From Clostridiales bacterium (GTDB taxonomy: Bacteria > Bacillota > Clostridia > Oscillospirales > Oscillospiraceae): 64,000 nt of DNA. The position numbers and the translations under genes are program-made. Positions 7,165 through 15,805 of this stretch are shown in pieces (position 1 is the stretch's first letter; every line of letters starts with the position of its first letter). The stretch spans positions 10,585 through 74,584 of the forward strand of contig SFGJ01000010.1 in the NCBI GenBank assembly GCA_004557655.1. The letters run 5' to 3'. Under the pieces are notes generated by a model, which worked only from the letters and a program-made list of their open reading frames with translations, was not told the origin of the DNA and searched no databases.

Positions 7165-8145
7165 TTACCCAAGCTCCATGCCTCCTCTCTGCTGCACGAT
7201 ATCCATGCAGTGATCCGGGTCTGCGCCGGGGACATCCCAGCCGCACATGCTGCCGATCTTCATAGCTTCCTCCTGAGCGGGTGTCACACCCAGCTTCCGG
7301 TTTTGCTCATCCGCAATGCGGCGGTTTTCCTGTGCATCCGGCGTAGACCAGTCGCTGGGATAGTATCCGCTCTCCCCACGCTTCACGCAGATGAGCTGCC
7401 CCGTACCCGGCAGCAGGGTAAAGCACAGCTGAGGCAGCTTGTCCCGGTAAGGCTCGAACCGCTCCTGTTCCGACCGGATGCTCCAGTCCTCATCCTGCCA
7501 CAGGTGGACATACAGCTCCCGGCCGCCGTCCAGTGCGATCTCCCGCTGTTCGAAGCCCTCACCCCAGCCGTCTGAGGCTTGGCCGGAGATGTACTTCTTC
7601 AGCGCAGCCAGCTCTTCAGCCGACAGTTCGCCGCTGATCTGACACTCCGCCACACCCCACAGCCTGCCGTGCCGCTGCTCCACATTGAAGACAACCGACT
7701 GCACCTTGTCGTTGACGCTGTCCGGCTTTCTGTACCAGTACATGATGCCTCTGACCTGCTCCTCCTGCATGCGGTTTTTGAATAAGGCGCTGCGGATCTT
7801 GTCCTCATACGATGCCAAGTCACCGCCGGTGAGCCGTTCCGCCTCCTCCGGCATATCGCCCCACTCATCCGGCTCGTAGAGTTCGGCAGTCAGCGGCATA
7901 TACAGCTTCAGCACGCTGCGTTCGGGCGGCAGGACAGTGAAGCTGTCCTCGCCGGGGATAAGGGCCAGAGTCCGTCCGTTGTCCCATTTCATCTGGAACT
8001 GTCCGGCGTCATCTACGCACACGAGCGTTCCCTCCGTGCCGGGTGCTACCGGCGCATAGGGATCCTCCATGGAAACCAGCCGAATGCGGGTGCCGGGCGG
8101 GTATTTTTCCCGCAGGAATTTCACCATTTTCTCGGATGTAAACAT
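7165..8145 (-). CDS. DUF4314-containing element protein
   Basis: A 326-residue soluble protein. The N terminus (FLREKYPPGTRIRLVSM, then PVAPGTEGTLVCVDDAGQFQMKWDNGR) is the DUF4314 pattern, a small beta-rich domain resembling an SH3-like barrel. The middle (ALFKNRMQEEQVRGIMYWYRK onwards) and the C terminus (GVTPAQEEAMKIGSMCGWDVPGA) are segments I associate with element-borne proteins of unknown function. It starts after ATAGGAGGGATCTAAAA, closely downstream of the pilus cassette and the small gene at 8166-8393. No function is proposed. Confidence 0.6.
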   Translation of the reverse strand: MFTSEKMVKFLREKYPPGTRIRLVSMEDPYAPVAPGTEGTLVCVDDAGQFQMKWDNGRTLALIPGEDSFTVLPPERSVLKLYMPLTAELYEPDEWGDMPEEAERLTGGDLASYEDKIRSALFKNRMQEEQVRGIMYWYRKPDSVNDKVQSVVFNVEQRHGRLWGVAECQISGELSAEELAALKKYISGQASDGWGEGFEQREIALDGGRELYVHLWQDEDWSIRSEQERFEPYRDKLPQLCFTLLPGTGQLICVKRGESGYYPSDWSTPDAQENRRIADEQNRKLGVTPAQEEAMKIGSMCGWDVPGADPDHCMDIVQQRGGMELG

Positions 8146-8165
8146 TTTTAGATCCCTCCTATTTT

Positions 8166-8393
8166 CTATGTGTATTCGGATAGTGTATATGGATCTTCTT
8201 CACCGAAGAAATCCAGCAAAATATCATCTGCCGCCTTGCGAACGGCGGGATCGTCCGTCAGGACTTCGTAGCGAAACCCGGTGGTATCCCGATAGGGCAG
8301 TTCCTCCCGGATACAGTCCAGAAACGACTCTGCATCGTAATAGAGGATGTCATCGTCCCCGACAAATGTGGCCTTGCCAATAGGCTCTATAAT
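8166..8393 (-). CDS. Small acidic protein with a probable ATT start
   Basis: A 75-codon frame directly after the sortase stop, reading IEPIGKATFVGDDDILYY, then FLDCIREELPYRDTTGFRYE and DDILLDFFGEEDPYT. The composition and the ELP..TTGFRYE block look like real protein and resemble a small family seen in element cargo regions. No ATG, GTG or TTG lies in frame at its head; the best initiator is ATT at 8393, 6 nt after AGGAAG. Alternatives are a frameshift from the overlapping ATG at 8397 or a sequence error. It lies between the second sortase and DUF4314, in the same transcript. Confidence 0.55.
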   Translation of the reverse strand: MIEPIGKATFVGDDDILYYDAESFLDCIREELPYRDTTGFRYEVLTDDPAVRKAADDILLDFFGEEDPYTLSEYT

Positions 8394-8396
8394 GCA

Positions 8397-9071
8397 TCAC
8401 TTCCTTCTTTCGCAATACACCACCAGCCGCTGCCGTCCGCCGCTGGCGTAGGGGTGGCAGGTGATGAGCGTCAGCAGGTCACGCCCCGGCTGGATTTTGA
8501 TTTTGTCCACCTGGTCCGGCTGGATGATCTTCATATCAACCACGGCATAGGTGAGTGTTTCCCATAGATTCGTAATCGTTACCATATCGCCCGCCTGCAA
8601 GCGGTCTATGTGCCGAAAATAATCCGCGCCATACCATCCTCTATGCCCGGCAATAACGCAGTTGGTATTTACGCCGCCAATGGGCACCGAAGTGTTCCCC
8701 AGCACGGCGGCCCCTGCGGCAAGGTGGGAATCCGACGCGCCCATGTAGACCGGCATGACCAGCTCCAGCGTGGGTATCTCCAATACACCTATGATCTCGT
8801 CCTCCACGCCGCAGTCTCTCAGCAATACAGCAGGCTCCTCACAGGCCAAAGCGTCGGCCAGTCCCGCCTGCCGCTCCGTATAAATGCGCTGGTTATATCC
8901 CTGCAAGTCTGCCAGCAACTCGGGGTATGCCTGTCTCGCCTCCTCCAAAAAGCCCTGTGCCGCCGCGCTCATGTCCGCTTGCAGCCTATGCCCGGAAACC
9001 ACCGGCCACAGCAGAATACAAAGCCCCGCCACGGCCAGCGCCACTGCCAATAAAGCAGTTTTTTTACCCAC
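8397..9071 (-). CDS. Sortase, second enzyme of the pilus cassette
   Basis: A 224-residue transpeptidase with an N-terminal membrane anchor (residues 5-25). Catalytic residues are visible: His143 in VIAGHRG, Cys205 in TLITC, Arg215 in GGRQRL. It ends CERRK with no long C-terminal membrane tail, unlike its neighbour, so its class (C-like or a housekeeping/anchoring type) is uncertain. The start is GTG at 9071 after AAGGAGGCGACGCC, overlapping the previous sortase by 8 bp. A likely division of labour is that one sortase polymerises the backbone pilin and the other adds the tip or anchors the fibre; which does which cannot be told here. Confidence 0.85.
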   Translation of the reverse strand: MGKKTALLAVALAVAGLCILLWPVVSGHRLQADMSAAAQGFLEEARQAYPELLADLQGYNQRIYTERQAGLADALACEEPAVLLRDCGVEDEIIGVLEIPTLELVMPVYMGASDSHLAAGAAVLGNTSVPIGGVNTNCVIAGHRGWYGADYFRHIDRLQAGDMVTITNLWETLTYAVVDMKIIQPDQVDKIKIQPGRDLLTLITCHPYASGGRQRLVVYCERRK

Positions 9072-9879
9072 GGCGTCGCCTCCTTGCAAAGAAGCAGACC
9101 CCGCCAGCTGCAGCCAACACACCAAGGCCGGTGCCCAAACCCGTGAGATAGTGCTGCGTCCACGAAGAAGCGGCCTTCTGCGCCTCGCCGCCCGCCACCA
9201 GCTCCGGCACATACGGCACCCGATGTCCCCGCACCAGCAGCCGGTGGGTGTTCACCCCAAAGGGCGTGCAAGTCACCAGGGTTACCAGGTCCTGCCCGTC
9301 CTCGATTTGCAGCAGCGATGTGTCCGAAGGCAGCACTGTGGCAATCTGGTCCACCTCGTAGGCCAGCACCTCACCCAGCACATGGATATAGAAAACATCG
9401 CCTTTCACCAACTGGTCAATGTCCGAAAACAGCTTCGCCGAAGCCATCCCGCTGTGTGCCGACAGCACCGCATGGGTGCCTGCCCCGCCCACAGGCAGGG
9501 AAGTCCCCACCACATGCCCCACGGTCCGTTCCAGCGTCTCCGCTCCCGTGCCGTGCCGCACCGGGAGATACACGCCGATTTTCGGGATGTCGATAGTACA
9601 CATGGCCCCGCCCACGGCGAGCTGCTCTGCATAGTCCACGGGAGGAGCAGAAGCCCCTCCCGTACTGACTGCCGCCTCACCCCGTAGCAAGGCGTTATAC
9701 ATCTCCGCCGCCCGACGCTGCTCGGCCAGCTTCGCGTCGTTGGCGTCTTCGATGGCATTGGTATAGACTGTTTCCACATCCGAGTGATACTTTTCACTTA
9801 CCAGTTCACCCATAAGCGGGTAGAGCAGCAATCCCAGCGCCAGAAGCACACAGGCTACCGCCAGCAGTCGCCACTTCAC
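9064..9879 (-). CDS. Class C (pilus-polymerising) sortase
   Basis: A 271-residue enzyme with an N-terminal signal anchor (residues 4-22) and a C-terminal membrane span ending in RRRRRG, the usual class C topology. His142 (LSAHSG), Cys204 (TLVTC) and Arg213 (NTHRLLVRG) form the catalytic set. Class C sortases cleave LPXTG-type signals of pilin subunits and join them to a pilin-motif lysine of the next subunit on the cell surface. A 4-bp overlap with the backbone pilin gene couples translation and ties this enzyme to that substrate. Confidence 0.92.
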   Translation of the reverse strand: MKWRLLAVACVLLALGLLLYPLMGELVSEKYHSDVETVYTNAIEDANDAKLAEQRRAAEMYNALLRGEAAVSTGGASAPPVDYAEQLAVGGAMCTIDIPKIGVYLPVRHGTGAETLERTVGHVVGTSLPVGGAGTHAVLSAHSGMASAKLFSDIDQLVKGDVFYIHVLGEVLAYEVDQIATVLPSDTSLLQIEDGQDLVTLVTCTPFGVNTHRLLVRGHRVPYVPELVAGGEAQKAASSWTQHYLTGLGTGLGVLAAAGGVCFFARRRRRG

Positions 9880-11705
9880 TGGTCGTTCCTATTATGCTTC
9901 CGCCCCCGGACCACAATAAACGCCGCCACGCCCAGCAGCATACAGCCGCCCACGGTGAACATCCAGGTGCCGTAACCGCCTGTCTTAGGCAGGTCGAAGC
10001 CGGGGTTGTTGATGACCGTCAGCGGCACGATGGCATTGCCGTCCTCCATGTCCACCGCGTCGCCGTTGACGCTGCCGCTGGCCGTCAGGAGCTTCACGCC
10101 GCAGGTCTCGCAGGCGCTCTCGCCCTCCGCAGCGGTAATGATAATTTCAATGCCGTCTTTCAGCAGCACATATCCCTTGTCCGTGGCGGTCTCTGTCATC
10201 GTATAGGTATCGTCCTCCAGACCCATGACCCGGATGTGCCCCTCCCCGTTGGGCACGAACGCCGTGGCCTTGCTCTCCTTCACCTCGTGGCCGGTGACAT
10301 GGTACACGCCGTCCACCAGCTTTGCCGTCACAAAATAGCCGTCCGTGTCGTTGTGCAGCAGGAAGTTGACATTCGTCAGGTCGCCCTTGCCGTCCGAAAA
10401 CTGCTTCAGCACATCCACGCCGTAGGTATACACATGGCAGCAGTCCTGGAGCGTATCAAAGTAACCGGTATTGGTGCGCTTCCAGGTCAGCACCACCTCG
10501 TTGGGGTTGTCGGTATCACCCAGTTGTGCGTCAGCGGTAAGGGTAGCGGCATAGGTGATCCGCATAGTACAGTCGCTGTAACCACGCTTCACGCTGCCCG
10601 TGTAGACGCTCTCAGATTCATTGATGTCCGCCAGCCCGGTCTCTGTCATACCAATGGTCATGGTGTTCTGTGCGTCATCATAGCTGACGACAAACTTGCC
10701 GGAATCCTCCTCCCATGCCGTAATCTGATCTGTGCATCCGGCATCCCGGAAGAACTCAATGACCACATCGCTTCTGTTGTAGCGAATCCCCTCACGCAGC
10801 GTGTCCGCAAAGGTATAGGTAGTGAGGCTGGTAGCCTTGGAGGTGATGGTAGGCAGCTTAGAGATGATCTGATAGTCCACCACATCCCCCACAGAAGCGG
10901 TGGCAGTATGTGCATAGCCATCCGCAATGTCGGTCAGACTGCCGGTATTCTTGCCGGTGCTGTTCTTGTCCTCCCGGACGGTCTTTTCGAGGTCCGGGCT
11001 GCCGGTTTGGTTCTTGGGGTACACGGTCACATCATAGTTCCAGTCTTTGCCGTCGATAGTGGTCATGGGCAGAGAGACGAAGAACGGGTTACAGGTGCTG
11101 ATAACATTCTCCGGCACACGGGTCTCCACCGCCAGATACAACCCCTGCTCCAGACCGCTGACCTTGCTGTGTCCGTTTGCGTCCGTCTCGGGCATGGCCT
11201 TGCCGCCGTTCCGGACGGCAATCTCCAGCGCATTTTTGACGGTGGTAGCATTGTCGGCCAAAGCGTCCGCCAGGGCCTTGTTCAGCTTGTCGGAGGTAAA
11301 GTAGAACACGCCGTTCCCTCTCTTGTAAGCGTCCGCCTTAGTCAGTCCAATGGCCTGGAGCACTGCGTCGTCCGCAAATCCGTACAGCACACCCACCTTG
11401 TACTGACCGCTCTCCCGCTGACTGTAAGTGGAGATGGACGCCACCCGCAGATAGCTAAACTCCACGCCCTGAATGGCGTACTGCGCCAGCTTGTCGGTAA
11501 CGGCATCGTCCTGCACACCGGTGCTGACATAGGACGCCACATCCCACGCTCCGTCTGCGCTGGCTGCCGTGATGTCGTACTTGTAAAGGGAAAGGGACGC
11601 CTTTCGCCCGGAGTCAATGGTCGGCGCCGCGAACGCCGTGGTGATAAGCCCCAAGGCCATGACCATAGCCAGGAGCAGCGCCCAAAGTCGCTTCGTTTTC
11701 TTCAT
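9876..11705 (-). CDS. Major backbone pilin, SpaH/EbpB type, LPKTG-anchored
   Basis: A 609-residue secreted protein. The signal peptide ends near AFA (residues 10-27). A YPKN pilin motif puts the acceptor lysine at Lys231, after a domain with GLEQGLYLAVET. Isopeptide-type Ig domains follow, with E-box-like segments such as YTMTETATDKGY. The C terminus carries LPKTG (572-576), a hydrophobic span and a basic tail RGRKHNRNDQ. This is the layout of Gram-positive pilus shaft proteins built by class C sortases. It lies between the tip adhesin and the sortases in one operon, on a conjugative element. Confidence 0.93.
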   Translation of the reverse strand: MKKTKRLWALLLAMVMALGLITTAFAAPTIDSGRKASLSLYKYDITAASADGAWDVASYVSTGVQDDAVTDKLAQYAIQGVEFSYLRVASISTYSQRESGQYKVGVLYGFADDAVLQAIGLTKADAYKRGNGVFYFTSDKLNKALADALADNATTVKNALEIAVRNGGKAMPETDANGHSKVSGLEQGLYLAVETRVPENVISTCNPFFVSLPMTTIDGKDWNYDVTVYPKNQTGSPDLEKTVREDKNSTGKNTGSLTDIADGYAHTATASVGDVVDYQIISKLPTITSKATSLTTYTFADTLREGIRYNRSDVVIEFFRDAGCTDQITAWEEDSGKFVVSYDDAQNTMTIGMTETGLADINESESVYTGSVKRGYSDCTMRITYAATLTADAQLGDTDNPNEVVLTWKRTNTGYFDTLQDCCHVYTYGVDVLKQFSDGKGDLTNVNFLLHNDTDGYFVTAKLVDGVYHVTGHEVKESKATAFVPNGEGHIRVMGLEDDTYTMTETATDKGYVLLKDGIEIIITAAEGESACETCGVKLLTASGSVNGDAVDMEDGNAIVPLTVINNPGFDLPKTGGYGTWMFTVGGCMLLGVAAFIVVRGRKHNRNDQ

Positions 11706-11708
11706 CGT

Positions 11709-13136
11709 TCAGTTCTCCTTTTTCATCGTGGTTTTTTTGCAAAAATAAACACCCATGCCGAGCATGAGTGCCGCAAACAGAATATATATTGTGAAGCCTG
11801 CCCCGCCCGTAAAGGGCAGCGCAAAGCCCGCATTGTTGCAGGCGGTAATGGTGATGTCGTGGTTGTCTGCATCCAGCGTCCCCAAAAACAAAGGCTCCGC
11901 CAGCAGCGTCATTCCCCCCGCCGCCTGCACCTCCGTCACCCGGTAGTAGGTGCCGCCGTCTGCTGTCAAATCTTCCCAGCAAACCGAGCCGCCCGCACCC
12001 GTTTCCGCTGTGCTCACCTCCTGCCAGTTCACCTGGTCCGCAGAGGATTCCAGCAGGAACCGGATCCCGGGCAAAGGCGCACCCTCGGCGTCCACTTTCT
12101 TCACCATAATTCTACCAGGAATAGCAGCGGTCTTGATTTTGAGATAAGCCGTCACTGGGTCCCGAACGCTGGCGGAATAGGTGACCACATCCTGAATACC
12201 GGTAGCCGATCCCCATACGCCATCGCCCCAGACTACCACGCCTGCATGAGTAGTGCCATTTTTGCTGCCCACCACGGTGGCAGCCTCCGGGATAGGCTTC
12301 TCCGTGGAAACCGTCAGCACATTCCCACTCTTGCTGAAAGTCAAGTCCGCGTCCTTACAGCTGAAGCTGTACTTTCCCAGCATTCCATTGGTGTCCGTGA
12401 CGCTGCCCACGAACTTGCTTCCGTCCCAACTCAGCTCCAGCATCCCCGCATTGGAAGGCAAGGACCCGCAGAAGCTGGGCCGCTTGCTGTGGGTCTGCAC
12501 CGAGGTCACGATGGAGTTATAGTAGCTGAGAATTTTACTCCGCAGGGGATGGGTACTATCCACCCGTTCCAAGGCTTCGTTATAACCCATGGACTTCACA
12601 TCAATATGGTAGAAGCTGCTGTCCCGTTCGCCTACCACCACCTCCCATATGAGAATCTGCGTGGCATAGGCCCAGGCCATTTTCTCCGCCGTAGCTTCCA
12701 CATCCGCCCACCAGCCCCCGCCGATAGAGCCGTGGTAGCCGTAGCTCATAACCCGCCCAATCAGCCGCTGCACCTCGCGGGGCGTAAGGGGATGCCCGGC
12801 AGGCAGGGTCATGCGATCCCACCAGGTGTCGTCGTGGTCCGTAAGGGAATCATAGTTTTTCTGCGGCACACCCGGCTCAATGCAGTAGGCCACCTCCCCC
12901 TGCCAGGAATCCAGGCACCGAAACTGCGTGTAGTTGCCAGCTGCCACATGATACCCAAACCGCAGGTTTAACGCCCCATGCCCCCACTTGCCGCTGGTTC
13001 TCAAGGTGTCATCTGACAGCGGAAAATTCCAAATATACACCTGCTTAGATGCCGCAAAAGCTGTGGTAGGCAGCAGGCATAAACACAGCACCAGTACCAG
13101 CAAAAGCGCCGTCCCGCATTTGATAATTTGTTTCAA
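11709..13136 (-). CDS. Thioester-domain tip adhesin, LPFTG-anchored
   Basis: A 475-residue surface protein with signal peptide (residues 8-29, AFAA). The N-terminal part carries Cys85 in AYCIEPG and Gln160 in ATQILIWEV, the Cys and Gln that form an internal thioester in TED adhesins and can bond covalently to host amines. Near residue 340 begins a SpaA-like Ig domain (IMVKKVDAEGAPLPGIRFLLE, with YRVTEV as E-box). LPFTG at 440-444, a span and KKTTMKKEN close the protein. Start is TTG at 13136 after GGGAGG. As first gene of the cassette it probably codes the pilus tip. Confidence 0.9.
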   Translation of the reverse strand: MKQIIKCGTALLLVLVLCLCLLPTTAFAASKQVYIWNFPLSDDTLRTSGKWGHGALNLRFGYHVAAGNYTQFRCLDSWQGEVAYCIEPGVPQKNYDSLTDHDDTWWDRMTLPAGHPLTPREVQRLIGRVMSYGYHGSIGGGWWADVEATAEKMAWAYATQILIWEVVVGERDSSFYHIDVKSMGYNEALERVDSTHPLRSKILSYYNSIVTSVQTHSKRPSFCGSLPSNAGMLELSWDGSKFVGSVTDTNGMLGKYSFSCKDADLTFSKSGNVLTVSTEKPIPEAATVVGSKNGTTHAGVVVWGDGVWGSATGIQDVVTYSASVRDPVTAYLKIKTAAIPGRIMVKKVDAEGAPLPGIRFLLESSADQVNWQEVSTAETGAGGSVCWEDLTADGGTYYRVTEVQAAGGMTLLAEPLFLGTLDADNHDITITACNNAGFALPFTGGAGFTIYILFAALMLGMGVYFCKKTTMKKEN

Positions 13137-13164
13137 AACAAACCTCCCATTCTCCTAAATTTTG

Positions 13165-13196
13165 CCATAAGAAAAAGGCCCTCCATGAGAGCCTTT
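13165..13196 (-). terminator. Intrinsic terminator ahead of the pilus operon
   Basis: On the minus strand a 10-bp stem (AAAGGCTCTC / GAGGGCCTTT, one G-T pair, loop ATG) is followed by TTCTT. It lies after the lipoprotein gene and just before the pilus tip gene, so the pilus cassette probably has its own promoter or is expressed by read-through. Confidence 0.7.
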
Positions 13197-13213
13197 CTCC
13201 TATAAATTTTGCG

Positions 13214-13909
13214 TTACCCGCGACCGATGAACAGTTCGTACTGCCCATCTCCCACCTGTTCCGCCCATATCCACACAGCGGTGCAGCCTTCCTCGTTCTT
13301 ATAATATGTCAGATCATCCCGGATATAGGCGGCCAGAACATCCTCCGTCTTACTGCTGCATCGGATGGGCGTGTCCCAGCTATCCGTTGCATTTTCATCC
13401 AGCCGCAGACCAATGCCCACGGCGTAGTCCTTGGCATAGCCCAGCCAGTAGTCCATGTCAAAAACTTTCTCCTCCGGATGCGGCGCAGGTGTTTCCACCA
13501 CATCCGTCCCACTCCCCGCAGGTGCGGATGGACTATTCCCCGCAGGCTTGGAAGAACTGCTTCCCGCGGAATCGGATGCCCCGTTTCCCGCAGAGCCAGC
13601 CTTAGACGGCGCACTCGCTCCATTTTCCCGCGCAGGAGTTTTCCCCACCGCAGGCTTTTCATCTCCAGCAGAGGAATCCTTTTCAGTCACCTGTCCAGGA
13701 GCTGCGTCGGAAGCGCCGGACTTTTCGTCCTGCCCCGGCGTCGCTTCCTCCGAAGCATATTCGTTCCCATTTTGCGTTGTCGTGGTCTCGGAAGCATCGG
13801 TAGCAGATGTTTGCGGCAGATTGTCCGTATTCGTAGGTGTCCCAGACCCGCCGCAGCCCGTGAGGAGCAGCGCACTCAGCACCCACGCCATGATTTGCAG
13901 TTTTTTCAT
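13214..13909 (-). CDS. Secreted lipoprotein with Ser/Ala/Gly/Pro-rich stalk
   Basis: A 231-residue protein. The signal ends in the lipobox LLTGC, so it is probably lipidated on Cys19 and held on the outer face of the membrane. Residues from about 20 to 145 are low complexity (Ser, Thr, Ala, Gly, Pro, Glu), a likely extended linker. The C-terminal 85 residues (KVFDMDYWLGYAKDYAVGIGLRL, with DSWDTPIRC, ending ELFIGRG) are compact and unassigned. Start at 13909 follows GGAGGTACAGA. It lies between ArdA and the pilus cassette; surface or entry exclusion roles are only guesses. Confidence 0.75.
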   Translation of the reverse strand: MKKLQIMAWVLSALLLTGCGGSGTPTNTDNLPQTSATDASETTTTQNGNEYASEEATPGQDEKSGASDAAPGQVTEKDSSAGDEKPAVGKTPARENGASAPSKAGSAGNGASDSAGSSSSKPAGNSPSAPAGSGTDVVETPAPHPEEKVFDMDYWLGYAKDYAVGIGLRLDENATDSWDTPIRCSSKTEDVLAAYIRDDLTYYKNEEGCTAVWIWAEQVGDGQYELFIGRG

Positions 13910-14044
13910 TCTGTACCTCCATTTTTTATTTTCCGTTCTGTGTCGGTACACAACACAACTACCACAGGACCGCCCATAAGTCAATGGGAATCTGCGCCGC
14001 TCCCGAAGAAAAGGGAGGCCCCCTGATGTGAATTTCACTCTCAC

Positions 14045-15805
14045 TCATACCATGTCTCTCATCTGCAAGGTGTGCGCTGCAAAAGGCGGCTCCAACCGCC
14101 GCAGCAGGCCAAACTCCGTCGTAACCACGCCGTCCGCTTCCATGCACTCCTTGCCGTACTTCTCAAAGTCCATGTAGCCGTCCAGCATTTCCACCGCTGC
14201 GTCATCCAGCCCCAGCGTTTCCTGTAAGCGCTGCTGGCCGTAGCCGTAGGTGCCCTCGACGATGCGTTCGTAGTTCTCCAAGTTTTGCAGCAGCTCGTAG
14301 GCCCTGACCAGAGTGTCGGGCCGCTCGGCATCCAGCACAGCGGCATAGGTCAGCAGAGCGCCGTCTTTCTGCCAAATGTCCTCCATCGCCTTCGCAAACT
14401 TGTTGTAATCCTCCACAGAGGGGCAGTCCGTGTCGCAGATCAGTTCACCGATGTACGGCACCTTGAAGCGCACATCTCGAATCACGGTTTCCGCAAAATC
14501 TCCCACGCCCAAATATGACTTTGCGGCAGAGAGGTATTCCTCGTCGGCGGGAAGGACAAGCGAATAGCCCGCCTTGTTTTTGGCATACAGCGTCATGCGG
14601 AGCATTTCGTCCCGGTTCTCACCCCGCCAAGGCTCCGGTGCTGGTTGCTCGCCCTGCCCGCATTCCATAACTTCCTTCAAGGCGATACCTCCTTTGTAGG
14701 CTATGTACCCGCGATCCGTGAACATCCCGTCCTCTGCATTCATGCGCTGCAGGGCGTAGCCTTCATAGTCGTAAAACGCCTCCAAATTCTCATCGTACTC
14801 GAAGCGCTCAGATTCCTGGATCATGTACTTGCCGTACTCCGTAGGCGTATGAACGCCGGGGACGAAGTCAAACAAGTCGAGGCTTTCCACGAGCATTTTG
14901 ATCTCCTCTGCGCTCTGCGGCCTTGCCATGGCCACCGCCGCACCCAGCTTTATGATGTCGTCATTGAAAAGCGGCCTCGCTGCCTTTGCCAGTGCATTGA
15001 GGTCCGCAAGGCTTTCCTGTTCCATATCCAGCAGCATATCCACTTCATCCGGCAGCTGCGTATCCTCCAAGTGAAGCCGGGCATCCGCAGGATTCATAAT
15101 GCCCGCACGCTGGAGGGCACGGTCCACCTCCTCCTGCGCCATAGGAAGGTACAACCATGTGATATGCTCCGTATCCTCCGGCTCGGACTTGGCGGTCACC
15201 GCAATCGTGATGGCATTCGGCTCATAGTAATAGCAGGGGAAGAACTGCCCGTCGTAGACCTGCTCCAATTTCATGCCGTTATCATAGACCACGCCGTAGG
15301 GCGTGATCGTGCCGCTGCCGCTCTCGATGAGCCGCCGTGCCGTTTCCTCACCGTCCAGAGCATCCAGTTCCTCCATTTTGGCGCTGCCACCGTGCAGATT
15401 CATGTAGTGGTCCCGGCCAACAGCGGATAGGTCGGAAAAATCTGTGATGACCGTGGCCTGTTGGCAGCAGAAGGTCAGGTTGATCAGATCCTTCAGCTCG
15501 AAAAGCTCCAGCTTGTGGGCCACCGCCTGAAACTGTGCGGCTTCGCCGGTATCGAAACTATCCAGTCGCTTGGCGAGATAGTTCAGCTCCTCCACATTGA
15601 CCGTAAGCATCTCCATGCGCTTGAGCACAGAGTAAAAGCTGTTGATCTCCTGCACCTGGCAATCGGCTTTGACCGCGTCGCCGATTTCCAGAGCCTCCAG
15701 CAGCTCCATGCAGTGTGTGTACTGGTCATGGGGGATGGGGAATGGGATGGTTGCCACGCCATATTCTGGGTGATACGGATTGCCAAGCACCGCCTGTATC
15801 ATCAT
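14045..15805 (-). CDS. ardA: ArdA-type antirestriction protein (large clostridial form)
   Basis: A 586-residue acidic protein. The N terminus (VLGNPYHPEYGVATIPFPI, then LLEALEIGDAV and LNYLAKRLDSFD) and the block LINLTFCCQQATVITDFSD are what I recall of proteins labelled antirestriction ArdA in clostridial elements; later segments (FEYDENLEAFYDYEGYALQR) resemble the ArdA repeat again. ArdA proteins mimic DNA and inhibit type I restriction enzymes as the element enters a new host. The length is about three times that of classical ArdA (about 165 residues), consistent with repeated or extra domains. It overlaps the upstream gene by 4 bp. Confidence 0.75.
   Translation of the reverse strand: MMIQAVLGNPYHPEYGVATIPFPIPHDQYTHCMELLEALEIGDAVKADCQVQEINSFYSVLKRMEMLTVNVEELNYLAKRLDSFDTGEAAQFQAVAHKLELFELKDLINLTFCCQQATVITDFSDLSAVGRDHYMNLHGGSAKMEELDALDGEETARRLIESGSGTITPYGVVYDNGMKLEQVYDGQFFPCYYYEPNAITIAVTAKSEPEDTEHITWLYLPMAQEEVDRALQRAGIMNPADARLHLEDTQLPDEVDMLLDMEQESLADLNALAKAARPLFNDDIIKLGAAVAMARPQSAEEIKMLVESLDLFDFVPGVHTPTEYGKYMIQESERFEYDENLEAFYDYEGYALQRMNAEDGMFTDRGYIAYKGGIALKEVMECGQGEQPAPEPWRGENRDEMLRMTLYAKNKAGYSLVLPADEEYLSAAKSYLGVGDFAETVIRDVRFKVPYIGELICDTDCPSVEDYNKFAKAMEDIWQKDGALLTYAAVLDAERPDTLVRAYELLQNLENYERIVEGTYGYGQQRLQETLGLDDAAVEMLDGYMDFEKYGKECMEADGVVTTEFGLLRRLEPPFAAHTLQMRDMV

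Noticed and set aside
9894..12971. A 1025-codon open frame on the plus strand opposite the pilin and adhesin genes
   Set aside because: Composition is that of an antisense shadow (His, Gln, Arg-rich, no domains), and the minus-strand frames carry signal peptides, LPXTG and pilin motifs.
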